Made by a program: the position numbers and the translations under genes. Positions 9,966 through 21,329 of a stretch of 64,000 nt of DNA are shown in pieces (positions within the stretch are counted from its first letter, which is position 1; every line of letters begins with the position of its first letter). Location of the stretch: contig NC_083345.1 in the NCBI RefSeq assembly GCF_019175385.1, positions 10,083,205-10,147,204 of the forward strand, written 5' to 3'. This DNA is from Lycium barbarum (lineage: Eukaryota; Streptophyta; Magnoliopsida; Solanales; Solanaceae). The notes beneath the pieces are model-generated. The model searched no databases. It had not been told where the DNA came from and was given only the letters and a program-made list of their open reading frames with translations.

Positions 9966-12900
9966 TCATGGATCCTTTGTCTGCGAGTTCTGGGTTGCTG
10001 TCACTTTTTTCCTTTTCTTTACCCTCATATTTTCAAGCTGGCTTGATGTCATTGATGCTTTGCCCTTCCACCTCACTCCATTCTTTGCTTTGTGACCAAG
10101 GTCCCCAGTAACATCAGCTGACCTTATATGCTTTGTTGGAGCAGCATCAATTATCCTACTACTTGGCAAGCCATGCTATAGACAAAGCAAAATAATTGTT
10201 TATAGTTAGTAAACTCAGTTGCAACAAATATACCCATTCCAACAAATATTTCAGCTCTTACATTGTATGTTGTAAATCCATATTCTGCCACAAATACACC
10301 TATTCCAACAGTCATAGGCCTTTTGTAAGGGGTAGTTTGAGAGGTATTTCTTGGTCTTCCCCTCCTCACATTAGACTGAGAAGCAGCAGGTTGATCAGGT
10401 GCATTGGTTGCAACAGGTGCAACACTAAAAGCTTGAGAGGTTTTTCTTGGTCTTCCCCTACTCACATTAGACTGAGAAGCAACAGGTTGGACAGATGCAT
10501 TGGCTGCAACAGGTGCAGCATAACTTGTTGCATTTTCAAACCATTTAGCAGTAATGGTTGTCCTCCTTGTTCCCCTACCTCTTGTTGGTGCTTGAGAAGT
10601 ACTTCTGGGCCTTGCACTTGCTGTTGTTGGTGCTTGAGAAGTACTTCTGGGTCCTGCACTTGCTGTTATTGGTGCTTGAGAAGTACTTCTGGGCCTTGCA
10701 CTTGCTGTTGTTGGTGCTTCAGAAGTACTTCTGGGCCCTGCATTTGCTGTTGTTAGTGCTTGAGAAGTACCTCTGGGCCTTGCACTTGCTGTTGGTGGTG
10801 TTTCAGAAGTACTCCTTGGCCTTGCACTTGCTCTTGCTGGTGCATCAGAAGTTAATGGATTTTTCCTTAGCCTTCCCCTAGCTTTTGCTGGTGCTTGAGA
10901 AGTCTTTCTTGGCCTTCCCCTAGCTCTTGCAGGTGTAACACTTGATTCAGCAAAGCTTGCCTCAGATGCTGCAGCAATATCTAGTCCATTACCATAGCTT
11001 GTTCTACCAGAATCCTACCAAAAATAGTAGTGTCAAATCAAAACAATTACTACAAAGAGTATAAAAAACAGAGGTTACCTTCAAAGGACAGCCTCTTTTA
11101 TTATGTTTTTTACCATGACAAATGCTGCAAGTCATGTCAACTCCTTTTCTTGACAACTTACCATATCTTTTTGACTCAGTTGCTTCTCTTCTCCTCACCT
11201 TCTTTGGTCTGCCTGGCATAGGCTTTACAACTGGTGGTGCAACATAGGGGTTATTGGACTCATGCCACATTTTCATATTGGTGACTGGTTGAAAAAAATG
11301 ACAATAAGTCCTCAAGTAGGCCTCCTTACTGTAGCAGCTATCAACAAACTCAATGGGTTCATACTTCTTATATAATATGGCAGCAAGGGCATGTTGACAT
11401 GGTATTCCCTTGAGCATCCAGGCCCTACAACTGCAAGTTCTATTTCTCAAATCAACAGTATGTTGATATGGCCCATCACTAATTTCAAACCCTCTCTCAC
11501 CATTGAAATCAATATTACATTCCATTGACTTCTTTATGTTGATTTCTAGTACCCTCAGTGCCATTGGAGATATATTGGTTAACCATGTTTTTGGAAATTG
11601 ACTCAACTGACCTATTTTAGTCATTACCTTCACTCTAATCTCTTCAAGCATAGTGATAATGGTTTTATGCCTTGGTCCTAAAATCCAGGCATTGAAGCTC
11701 TCAGACATATTATTGTCCACATTATCACACTTACTGTCAGTTCTAAAGTACAGTTTACACCAAGTTTCAGGTGGGTAGTACAGTAAATCTGCAACAATAT
11801 CCTTACCATCCTTGGCAGTACCAAGCTGTTTCATTTTGTCCAGATTTATCTTCATCTCTCCTTCAAAGGTGCTTTTTGCACACTTCCAGAATTAGTTCCT
11901 TCTTTGAAGACCTCTCAATCTTTTTGCCCAGTTGGCTAGGATGTGTCTTGCACACATCCTGTGCTCCACCAGTGGTAACAATTCTTGCATAGCTGATTGA
12001 AGCCCCTACAATTTTGAGAAACAGCTATATATGAATGGACAGAAACTAAATAAAGAAAAAAAAAGTGATTGTCATACCTTTTGCATGTCTGATATCACTG
12101 TGTAGTTTCTGCCATCTCCCATTCCCAAATCAGCTATCAACAATTTCAAAAATCTTGTCCAAGTGTTCTTATTCTCATATTCCACTATAGCCCAAGCAAT
12201 AGGCAACATTTGATTATTAGCATCTTTAGCAACAGCAGCCAATAGCTGTCCTTTGGTTATTCTCTTTAAGAAACAACCATTCAAACCAATACATTTCCTA
12301 CAACCACCTAAAAAGCATTTTTTCAAAGCATCAAAGCAAATATAAAAACTTTCAAACACCAACCTACTACTTTCACCAGAGTCATCAACCTTAACAACAC
12401 AAGTACTCCCAGGATTAGTCCTCAACATTTCATCCCTATAGTCAAATATTCTTCCAAACTCTAACACATGATCACCCATGATTTCTTAGAGTACTTTAGC
12501 TCTAGCTCTCCTGGCAGTGGTTTTTCCAACATGTATGTTAAGTTCTTCCCTAATTAACTGTTGAAACTTGAAAATCCTAATGTTTGGCTGTTCTGTAATT
12601 CTATTCTTGTAATGCTTAAACAAGAACTTAGCATTGCACATGTAATTTCTAGTAGTCTTGACACACCTATGTTTAGGATTGTAGGTTTTGATCATGAAAT
12701 CATTAGTCTTCTTGTCAAGACTTGCATATAGCAACCATGGGCAGCCATCCCTACACCTCACCCTAACCTTTTTGGGCTCATTGACAAATTTCTCTAACTG
12801 CACACCCCTTTGAAGTGCATATTTTGTAACAGCATTCCTAAACTCATTTACATCCTCAAAAACCATCCCCAACTCCCACATCACTTTTTCTACAGTTTTG

Positions 12901-13459
12901 TCAAAAATCATCCTTCTCCTAGCCCTTGTAGACTCTGACTCATCATCTGTATCTGATTCAACACTATATGCATCAGAACTGACACACACTGGCTCATCCC
13001 CAGCAACCTTACCTTTCAAGCTTGTGTTAGGAGTAGCAGTTTCATCAAAGCCCAGATCTGGACCAACTTCACCAACAGGAATTTCTCCAGGGTCATTTGG
13101 TATCCTTTCTCTTCTTTTCCTCCTCTGATATGACCTCCTTTCAGCCCTCAAATTTATGCACTCTTCATGAACATCATCACTTTCATGTTCAGCATCATGT
13201 TCATTAAATAGTTCAGCTTGGTCAGACTCAGAACTATCAACAGTGGACTGGTCAGATTCAAGAATAGAAAATTCACTACTTAATGGATTTTCAGAAGCAG
13301 CAGTTTCAGCAGCTACTGGTTCAGCAGGTGCTGCAGTTTCAGTAGCTGCTGGTTCTTTATTAAAGCAAACCCATCCCCTTCTTGGATACCCCCATCCCTT
13401 TCTTCATTAAAAGGGATATCATGATACCATCTCAATGTTACTAATACAAACCCACTCAT
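9966..13459 (-). pseudogene. MuDR-type (MULE) transposase, decayed
   Basis: Exons read on the minus strand are about 13459-12078, 12005-11079, 11014-10262 and 10175-9966, with GT-AG junctions. In order they give an acidic N-terminus, the MuDR DNA-binding region (VRCRDGCPWLLYA), and the MULE transposase core (EYENKNTWTRFL, VISDMQKG, then CARHILANW). A SWIM zinc finger follows (CSCRAWMLKGIPCQH), then a zinc knuckle (CSICHGKKHNKRGC). The tail has AT-hook-like repeats and ends GDLGHKAKNGVRWKGK. Breaks: a frameshift near 13350-13400, a TAA at 12488-12486 joining otherwise continuous DNA-binding and core segments, and a TAA at about 11915 inside the core. Both stops are one transition away from CAA (Gln). 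The solo LTR at 13489 separates the gene from its original 5' side. It cannot make a full transposase as read. Confidence 0.85.
10370..10910 (-). repeat. 39-bp tandem repeats encoding degenerate AT-hooks
   Basis: The transposase tail holds about eight or nine 39-bp units that translate on the minus strand as repeats of the type ARPRSTSQAPTTAS. The outer units keep the AT-hook core GRPRKTSQ (near 10440 and 10900), while the inner units have drifted to ARPRST or AGPRST. The plus-strand unit is built on 'gtgcttgagaagtacttctg'. The repeat looks like local expansion of a DNA-binding tail. Confidence 0.8.
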
Positions 13460-13488
13460 ACCTGAAATTACAATTCAATAATAGTACA

Positions 13489-16454
13489 TGTTGACACCTA
13501 ATTTTGGCTCGACGTGCTTAAAATTAACGTTTTGGGGGGCCCTGATTCGTTAAAGAGCACGAAATACATTTTTACACATTTTTTACATTTTTCAACAATT
13601 TATTGATGATTATCCTTATTTTAGGAAGTTTCTCAATTTATTGTCATTTTTTCAAGAATCATTATTTTGCACATGTACAGCGTAATACTACCATTTTTTG
13701 TGCAATTAATAATTGTTTCTTAATTTTATAGCAATACATTTTCATATCATAGACATTAATGTTTATATTTTATACTTGCGTTATTATTTATACATGTATT
13801 AATTAACTATATTTTAGTACAGTCTGACAGTGCAGCGAAAATCGGAGTAATTAATTTTTTAACGCAGAGTAAAATCCGATCAAGTCAAGGTTTCATCATT
13901 TTTTTAAAAAAGGATTAAGGTAAGCATTGAGGAGACAAAAGGGTGCAATCTTCTATTCTTTGGACAAAATATGGGCCATTTTGCATTATAAGAAAAGGGA
14001 GGGGGTATTCATCTTCTACATATATTTACACACACACACACATCACAACATCAGATTTTTTTTTTCTTAACCCTAAATATTTTTTCCCTCTCCTCCTCTT
14101 CAACCGCCGCCGCCAGCCCTCCACGAACTCCCACCGTCGGAGCTCCGGCAGAAAAAAAAAACCACCACGAGCACCACCCCACTGGCCGAAAACTTCCATT
14201 AAAATCGGTGACTGTGTTGTCTTCTCCAACTGCTCCACCATGTTCTGTGTTTTCTTTTAAATTTCCATACAAGCATGTTGGGATATGTTTGCTTGCTGTG
14301 TTGGACTGATTCTTTAATTTTTTTATTTTTTTTATAAATCCTTATGTTGGTTTGCTGCATGATTTGGCGTAATAGAGATGACCATTTGTTATGAACTATT
14401 ATTTTAAGTTTTTGTTGGGTTATTTGCTATTTTAATTTTATCAAGTGAGCCACATGCTTATGTGTTGATCTAGATCTGTTTTAGTTGCTGCATCTTAATG
14501 ACCATTGTTGCTATTTGGATTGATATACTGTCTTGTTTCCGTTTGAGAAATGATTGTCCCTTTTTTTTTACTACATTTTCCATCACTGATGTTGTTACAT
14601 TAAACCACTGCTAAATTTATTACTGTTTTAAGAAACTGAAATGTTTGCTTCAAGTAATTAATTTAAAGGCACTACTACTGCAATAGGGTAATAGGGGCCA
14701 TGTTTTTCTATAAAAGTACAAATAAAAAGGACGACACAATGATGGGGTATTTTTTGCATTAATTGGTGGGGTATCTTATTGGGGCTTGAAATGCTGAAAA
14801 ATAGCAGGAAAAGATCATGGGCTATGAGGCCTTTTTATAGTAGGGGTCTACTTCTTTGTTTATAGTTCATTTTTTTTATTTTTTATTTTTTTTTATTTTA
14901 TTGTTTTTGCTGCTGTTGTAATATAGATATGGCTAATTTGCTATTGATTTTGTACTACATTCATCCCTGTTATGTTGCATTCAGACTGATTTTACATTTT
15001 TTTTTTTTACTAAATAAATCTAAAATAAATAGTTACACCCACTCAAAAAAAAAACTGTACGCAGTACACCGAGGGGAACGGAGAAAAGCATTATTTTGTG
15101 GTTATCAGACAGACCAGTCAGTCACTTGTTGGCACTTTTTTCCATATAGCATAGCACCCATCATTCCCAACATTTTTACCCTTTATTTACTCTTTTTCTT
15201 TTTCATCTATTTTTAAGTTGAGAGGTTAATTGAGATGCCTGATCTACCCATGGATTTCGATACTAACAGGTAGTATTTTTTTTTTGTTGATTTTAGTATG
15301 TTTTTTTGTAGAGACCCAAGTGAATACATTTGGGTTGTTATTGCTTAAACAGAGCAGCAACATGGTCAGTGATGACTGATGATTTATATGGCTTTAAAAA
15401 AAAAAAAAATCATTTGGGCGAATACTAAACTCAAATGGCCGATGAAGAAATTTCCGTCGATTTCCAAGGCCTTCCATGTACAAAGACGGGTTTTTATTTT
15501 AAGTTTATTCATTATTTCTTTAATTCATCCGATAATTATTTATTTTCTTACTAACATTTTTATTAAGTCTCACGCAGGTATCCGGAGTTACTTTTTGAAG
15601 ATGGCACTCAAAAGAAGTTCAAATAGCTTCTTAAATTCTTTGTTTATATTTTCTTTTCTTTTACATTCTTAAATTATGCAAGCATAAAATATAGTGAAAC
15701 TTTACTTTTTAGGGTGTAGGTTGGTTGTATTTATTTATGATCTGCTTAGGTGATTTAAATTTTATGTGTTTTAGACAAATTAATTTTAGGCAGTTATTAT
15801 TTTTGTAGCTAATATTCTTATAGTTATCATGTTTCGCTAGAGTTTTAATTCAATAGCTTAGCACACTTAAGTGAATAAATAGGGTGATTTGCCTCAATAT
15901 TTAGGCTTTAGAATGTACTCTCATAATTAATTGATTAGGCGTACATACTTAACTAGTTAAATTAGTTAACTCACTTCGAGTGCAAAATAATTTCATGTCC
16001 ATTTTCTTTTTATACCTTTGTCACATACCCAAGTTTCTAAGTTGCACATAACCTTTTTTAAAAAAAGTAATTATTATATCACATATGTAAAAAATACATA
16101 TTGCACGATTATTTATGTGAATAGTCATATTAATTATTCTTTAGTCTAAATTCTATTAATTTTTGTAAGTAATAATCAAGCCTTTTTACACATCCCTCGA
16201 ATAGTTAAATTGGTCCAGCCGGGAACCACATTTGTGGATTCTGAAGGATGCCTAACACCTTCCCTTCGGAATAATTTGAACCCTTACCTAGAATCTCACT
16301 TATTTTCGTAGACCATGTTAAGCTGCATATATTAATAATTTATAGGTACCCTAGTATACCTTAAATGCTAGGTGGCGACTCTGTACATAATTAATTATTT
16401 TAGAGTCCCATAAGTTGTGCTTTGTTTAGCCTTCGGTTAAAATAGGGTGCAACA
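13489..16454. mobile_element. Solo LTR (2,966 bp), probably Gypsy type
   Basis: Begins TGTTGACACCTAATTTTGG and ends AATAGGGTGCAACA, so the termini are TG...CA. A perfect 5-bp duplication, GTACA, flanks it at 13484-13488 and 16455-16459. The block 'ggatgcctaacacctt' near 16249 is typical of long Solanaceae LTRs. There is no second LTR, primer-binding site or pol sequence, so the internal region was lost by LTR-LTR recombination. It is nested in the MULE just upstream of the transposase. Short frames inside it are not genes. Confidence 0.85.
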
Positions 16455-17091
16455 GTACAAACAATCAGTACCACACATATACAATAACAATATATGGTCA
16501 ACAACAATCACAACCCCACACACACAGCAAATAACAACAATTAAATTCAGACTTCTGACAATACAAGGCCAAACAGACCCCAAAATCACATTTTGGGGTG
16601 AAAATAAATTGGACGCACTTACAACAGTAATACTACACGACATAAGCTTACAGATCTCTTAACCCCAAATAACCCCAATTTAAACTAAGAAAAACCCATA
16701 ATTTTTTAACAAACCTTAGAAATTCATACGACAATGTCACAAATTCTATATAATATAGAAAAAAATAAACTTTACGCGTACAATACTGACAAAGAACACG
16801 ACTAACCTGATATTTTTTCAGTTCACTAAAAGCTTGCCACTACCTTCAAGATAAATCGACGATTTCGGGTCAAAATCCACCGTGATGTTACCACCTAAAC
16901 TTAGTTTAACTATGATTCACACTGATTTGCAGAATAAAATGGTATTTGAGTGATTAAAATGGTAGAAATCGAGTGGAAGGTGAGTGAGAATTCTGGATTT
17001 CAAATTTTGGAGAGCAAAATAATGAAAATTACCCGTCTGGTTTTAACTTTATGAGCGCGTGCATACACTCGATGTCGTTTGAGTGACTTTG

Positions 17092-17183
17092 TCCGGTTGA
17101 AAGCGTAAATAATACACAAAAAATAAGTCCATGGGGGGTCATAGGACCCCCGCAAAGTTGAGGTGTGTTATGACAATTTTGGC
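17092..17183 (-). repeat. Right terminal inverted repeat of the MULE
   Basis: Inverted match to 7774-7866. Sequence just inside it (16460-17090) has no recognisable exon and probably holds the transposase promoter and leader. Confidence 0.9.
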
Positions 17184-17773
17184 TATAGTTTGAGTGTGTT
17201 TTGAATACTTTTCCCTTTGCAAAAAAACCTATTGTCCTTCAAATTGTTGACAAAAGATTTAAAGGGCACTAGTGGTAAATGGACAATTGAAATTCAAACT
17301 CTTAATGTTATTGTCGAACTATGGCCGTTTGGCCATGAAAATCTTCTTGCGTTTAAATATTTGTGTCAAAACAAAGTGACTCAGAATTACCAGGCTGATA
17401 ATAAATGTTTCTTTCACCTCCAGCACTCTTTACTATCAGAGTCTCACCTTTAACTTTGAAGGATTGATCAGCTATACTATAAGATTAACAAAATGATTGC
17501 CTTCTATGAAGTTTCTTCACTCATCTTTCTTCAGCTACAATACATAAAAGTTGCCCAAGAAGACAGAAACAGAAAGGGATTGACAACAGGAAAGAGCAGA
17601 GCAATTGAAAAGAACAAGACAACAACGGTACCTCGCGTGTCTTTCCTAGGTAGGAAATAAAGTCGCTCAAAATGTATTCATACCAAAAGGAAATAAAGAC
17701 ATGAAAACTGTATTAACCCCAATTGAGACTGACACCATGGTGTCCCTTATTAGTGAGAATTTACATTGGTGAT
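17184..17773. other. Spacer between MULE and SSADH, 3' UTR of SSADH
   Basis: No coding exon recognised. Adjacent to the SSADH stop there is no T run on the plus strand, so no retrotransposition poly(A) tail remains visible. Confidence 0.4.
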
Positions 17774-19375
17774 TTAGCTCATACTTCCCAAGCAGACATA
17801 TTTCATCTCTAAATATTCATCCATCCCGTATTTAGAACCTTCACGGCCAAGACCTGATTGTTTCACGCCTCCAAATGGAGCTACCTCAGTTGAAACTAGT
17901 CCTTCATTAACTCCAACGATTCCATATTCAAGAGCTTCAGTGACACGCCAAGCTCTTTTAATATTTGTTGAGAATATATAAGCAGCTAAACCTGCATTAG
18001 TGTCATTAGCCATATGGATTGCTTCTTCATCTGTTTTGAACTTCAAAAGAGGGGCAACAGGTCCAAATACTTCCTCCCTCGCCAAGAGCATCTCATTATT
18101 AACTCCAGTAACTACTGTAGGCTCGTAAAAGGTCATGCCAAGGCTATGTCTCTTTCCCCCAACGAGGACTTTGGCTCCCTTCGAAGTGGCATCTTCTACA
18201 AAAGATTCAACCTTCTGTACTGCTGCGTCATTAATTAGAGGGCCTTGCTCCACACCTTCAGTGAAACCATCGCCAACTTTCATGCTTTGGACAGCTTTTG
18301 CAAAAGCATTTGCGAATTTGTCATATATCCCTTCTTGCACAAGTATTCTATTGGCACATACACATGTTTGTCCAGTGTTACGGAACTTTGTTGCAAGAGC
18401 TCCTTTAATAGCTACTTCAAGATCTGCGTCATCAAAAATGATGCAAGGTGCATTGCCGCCTAGCTCAAGAGATACCTTTTTAACAGTGGCAGCAGCACCT
18501 TCCATCAATTTTTTCCCAACCTTGGTCGAACCTGTGAATGTAATTTTTCTTACCTGTGGGCTCGCAAGCAGTGCGTCTCCAATATCAGGTGCATTTCCCA
18601 TAACAACATTCAGCACACCCGGTGGTATACCCGCTTGAAGGGAGAGTTCAGCTGCTGCTAAAGCAGTCAAGGGCGTCAGTTCGGAAGGTTTTATCACCAC
18701 TGTACAACCACAAGCAAGAGCAGGGCCCACCTTCCGGGTAATCATAGCCAAGGGAAAATTCCACGGTGTAATTGCACCAACAACACCAACTGGTTGCTTT
18801 AAAACAAATAATCGCCTATCTGCTAATGGTGATGGAATAATGTCACCATATATACGTTTACCCTCTTCAGCAGAGAACTCAATAAAACCAGCCCCATAAC
18901 TAACTTCACCAATGGCCTCTTTTAGAGGTTTCCCTTGCTCTAGTGTCATAAGTTGTCCGAGTTCTTCCTTGTGGACCATTAGCAAATCATACCACTTCCT
19001 TAATAATTTGCTCCTTTCAGCAGCAGTAAGTTTGCTCCAAGAACTAAATGCATCATGGGCAGAAGAAATTGCATCATTCGTCTCCTTCCGACCCATGCAT
19101 GGAACATCCGTTATTACCTCCCCTGTTGCAGGATTGTGGACCTTTATAGTCTTCCCATCATATGAATCAACCCATTTCCCTCTTATAAGAGCTTGACTCC
19201 GCAACAATCCAGAGCCGTTCAGCTTACCAACAAGACTTTGTGTATCTGTCGTCATCAGACGCACGGGACCTGAAAGTGAGGAACGATATAACATCGCACC
19301 AGCAGAAAGTGCCATTCTGGTACGCCCACGAATCATTAGCATCAGGGCCCCCGAATTCCAACTACAAGCATCCAA
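17774..19375 (-). CDS. SSADH: Succinate-semialdehyde dehydrogenase, mitochondrial, intronless
   Basis: An intact 533-residue frame covering a whole plant-type SSADH (ALDH5 family). This enzyme oxidises succinic semialdehyde to succinate with NAD+ in the mitochondrial matrix, the last step of the GABA shunt. Visible motifs: TPWNFP with Asn206, the coenzyme loop FTGSTKVG (280-287), the general base Glu304 in SLELGG, and catalytic Cys338 in NTGQTCVCANR. Cys340 two residues on matches the partner of the redox-switch pair known in mammalian SSADH. The C-terminal EVAPFGGVKQSGLGREGSKYG is complete. The first about 45 residues are rich in Arg, Ser and Ala with almost no acid, as in a mitochondrial targeting peptide; Met1, Met14 and Met21 are alternative starts. 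Plant SSADH genes I know of have many introns, whereas this has none, so I infer a retrocopy under constraint. No TSD or poly(A) was found. Confidence 0.9.
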   Translation of the reverse strand: MDACSWNSGALMLMIRGRTRMALSAGAMLYRSSLSGPVRLMTTDTQSLVGKLNGSGLLRSQALIRGKWVDSYDGKTIKVHNPATGEVITDVPCMGRKETNDAISSAHDAFSSWSKLTAAERSKLLRKWYDLLMVHKEELGQLMTLEQGKPLKEAIGEVSYGAGFIEFSAEEGKRIYGDIIPSPLADRRLFVLKQPVGVVGAITPWNFPLAMITRKVGPALACGCTVVIKPSELTPLTALAAAELSLQAGIPPGVLNVVMGNAPDIGDALLASPQVRKITFTGSTKVGKKLMEGAAATVKKVSLELGGNAPCIIFDDADLEVAIKGALATKFRNTGQTCVCANRILVQEGIYDKFANAFAKAVQSMKVGDGFTEGVEQGPLINDAAVQKVESFVEDATSKGAKVLVGGKRHSLGMTFYEPTVVTGVNNEMLLAREEVFGPVAPLLKFKTDEEAIHMANDTNAGLAAYIFSTNIKRAWRVTEALEYGIVGVNEGLVSTEVAPFGGVKQSGLGREGSKYGMDEYLEMKYVCLGSMS

Positions 19376-19813
19376 ATGAATAAACTGAGGAAATTAAATC
19401 AACATGACCCCAAAAGTGGGAAAAAGGCAAAGATGGGATGGGGAAGAGGGATTGTAATGCCTCTAAGTTATACTGCTTCTCAGTTTCCTAAAGTTTAAGA
19501 AAATTATATAATTTTATGCTTTCACTTACAAAAACAATGCAATAAGCCAACAAGAGAAAGGGAGAGACACAGAGATTAATGGAGTTGTAAATTCACCAAT
19601 TGTTGCATGTTCCATTTAAAAGTATCTATTAGCATGCACAAATCCGGTTCCCCAACCAATCAGAAAAACAAAAGAATACAGCCATCATATGTAAGTCCCC
19701 ACGATATCCAGTGTCAAATACAAATTGTGGGGCGTATCTAGCATTAAAAAATATAGAGGGAAATTCAATCTCCACAGGCTTATTAGCTAAATGGCAATTG
19801 GCATATATAATAC
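19376..19813. other. Upstream region of SSADH
   Basis: No gene seen. It would hold the promoter or leader of the minus-strand SSADH. I could not single out a convincing TATA box. Confidence 0.35.
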
Positions 19814-19821
19814 ATGGTACG

Positions 19822-20287
19822 CAGAGGCGAATTTACATATAAAATATATCTTATTATGTGTATAATTTTAAAAATATATCTAATATTAACTGAAGGAACA
19901 CATAGTCAAACCAGGTCAAGTGGAACACTGGTTAGAGGTTGTATTTATTTCCTTAAGGTCTCGGGATCAAACCCGAGCTCCTGCACGTTTTATGCTTTTA
20001 TTTTCTAAAGCACCCTTTTAAACTTCCTTTTTGTATTATTCTAAATCCTTTTTCTTCTATAATTCTAACTACCCAAAAGTAAAAAAAAGTGTTTCTCTTT
20101 TTTTTTTTTTTTTATTCCCCCCCCCCCCCCCCCACCCCCACATTTAGGAGGATTTATAGTGTTTCTCTTTTGTGTTACATTTTTTTTCCCCGTGTTTCTA
20201 ATTACCCAAGTCCCTAAAGGCAAAAAAATAAAAAAAACCCATGGCTAATGGTGAATCCATCCTGTTGAAATTTTGGATCCGCCTCTG
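19822..20287. mobile_element. hAT-like miniature element with tRNA-like interior
   Basis: Ends are inverted: CAGAGGCGAATTT on the left and AAATTTTGGATCCGCCTCTG on the right, a pair common in Solanaceae hAT-type MITEs. Flanking octamers atggtacg and gtggtact match at 6 of 8 positions, giving a possible worn 8-bp target duplication. Inside, 19930-19985 reads like a tRNA-derived segment (TGGTTAGAGG as A box, GGGATCAAACCC as B box). T and C homopolymers follow at 20097-20133. Confidence 0.55.
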
Positions 20288-20399
20288 GTGGTACTCCTAG
20301 TCGCTTCTCGTGGGTTTTCAACACATCGTCACTAAACTTCACACGTTGTATTAGTAAAGCCACAAAACTATTCTTTTGTTTCATTAAAATCACCGTACT

Positions 20400-20585
20400 A
20401 GGATTCTTGGAGTAACTAGTAAAGTTGATGTCATGTGACCAGGAGGTCACGGGTTCAACCCGTGGAAACAGTCTCTTGCAGAAATGCAGGGTAAGACTGC
20501 GTACAATAGACCCTTGTGGTCCGACCCTTTCCCAAACCCCACGCATAGCTGGAGCTTAGTGCACCGGGCTGCCTTTTTTTTTTTT
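20400..20585 (+). mobile_element. Au-type SINE
   Basis: Contains an A-box-like word near 20412, the B box GGTTCAACCC near 20452, and the diagnostic Au body 'ttgcagaaatgcagggtaag', 'cttgtggtccgaccc' and 'gcttagtgcaccgggctgcc'. It ends in a T run at about 20574-20585, as Au SINEs do. Target duplications were not resolved. Confidence 0.8.
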
Positions 20586-21329
20586 AATCTTTTATCAGAA
20601 AATAAACTCATCAAAAAGTCAAATTTCTGGGTGAAATTCAGTGACTATATACGAAATTAACCCATAAATTACCTAAACTGAATTTCGAAATTAGAAGTTA
20701 AGATACAATAATACTCCTCCCAATCGATCAGTCGAGTTCTCAAGCAACCCCAACCCACAAAAAGTTAAGATTCACTTATTCCACCTTTTAACAAAGACAT
20801 AAAAAAACGTGCCTTTTGAGAGGGTATTCAAGAATCTTAACACCAATATTAACACACATGGAAAAGCATACTCAAGTTTTTTTTTTTTTTTTTTCAAGAA
20901 TCGGATTACAACAGCAGAGAAACAAATGACAAATATTAAATTAAGATAAATTTAGAATAGAAACTGACCTTTTTTTTTTTGAGGTTGGATAAATGGGAGA
21001 TCTGCCACGGATGAGACAGTGAAAAGAGACTGTGATAGAACCCTATATGACAGATAGTACCTAAATAATCAGCACAACCAATCATAATTATGTTAAGTGT
21101 GTTCTATTTTTGACACGTGTGTTTAAATTTGTTTAAACACAAAAAAAAAAAAAAAAAAAAAAAGATATCGACCTAAATTATTGGAAACTGTAATAAATCC
21201 AATGTATTTGATGGATGTCGATTTTTATTTTATTTTTACTATTCAATGAATGGTTTATTTGTACATATACATAAAGAATACGGAGTATTAGATTTAATAA
21301 TGTGATTTATGAATGATTTTCCATCCGAT
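20586..21329. other. AT-rich intergenic sequence
   Basis: Homopolymer runs of T at 20878-20894 and A at about 21140-21163. No coding exon recognised. Confidence 0.4.

Larger units (their letters stand above)
7774..17183. mobile_element. 9.4-kb Mutator-like element (MULE) with accessory genes
   Basis: Near-perfect terminal inverted repeats of about 93 bp lie at 7774-7866 and 17092-17183, starting GCCAAAATTGTCATAACACA. The element encloses a MuDR-type transposase pseudogene (minus), a GRF zinc-finger protein (plus) and a B3-domain protein (minus). A 2,966-bp solo LTR is inserted near the transposase 5' end; without it the element would be about 6.4 kb. A clean 9-bp target duplication is not evident: the flanks read tatttgtttg on the left and tatagtttg on the right, similar but not identical. 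The right TIR lies about 590 bases from the end of the SSADH gene. Confidence 0.85.

Noticed and set aside
10196..10881. Plus-strand Cys-rich and Leu-rich frames (186 and 107 aa)
   Set aside because: They are antisense shadows of the transposase AT-hook repeats; their repetitive text follows from the 39-bp DNA unit.
13943..14272. Overlapping short frames with Pro/Arg-rich text
   Set aside because: They lie inside the solo LTR, overlap on both strands and show no family signature.
17774..19375. SSADH copy as a processed pseudogene
   Set aside because: No stop or frameshift in 533 codons, and all catalytic residues and the C-terminal block are present.
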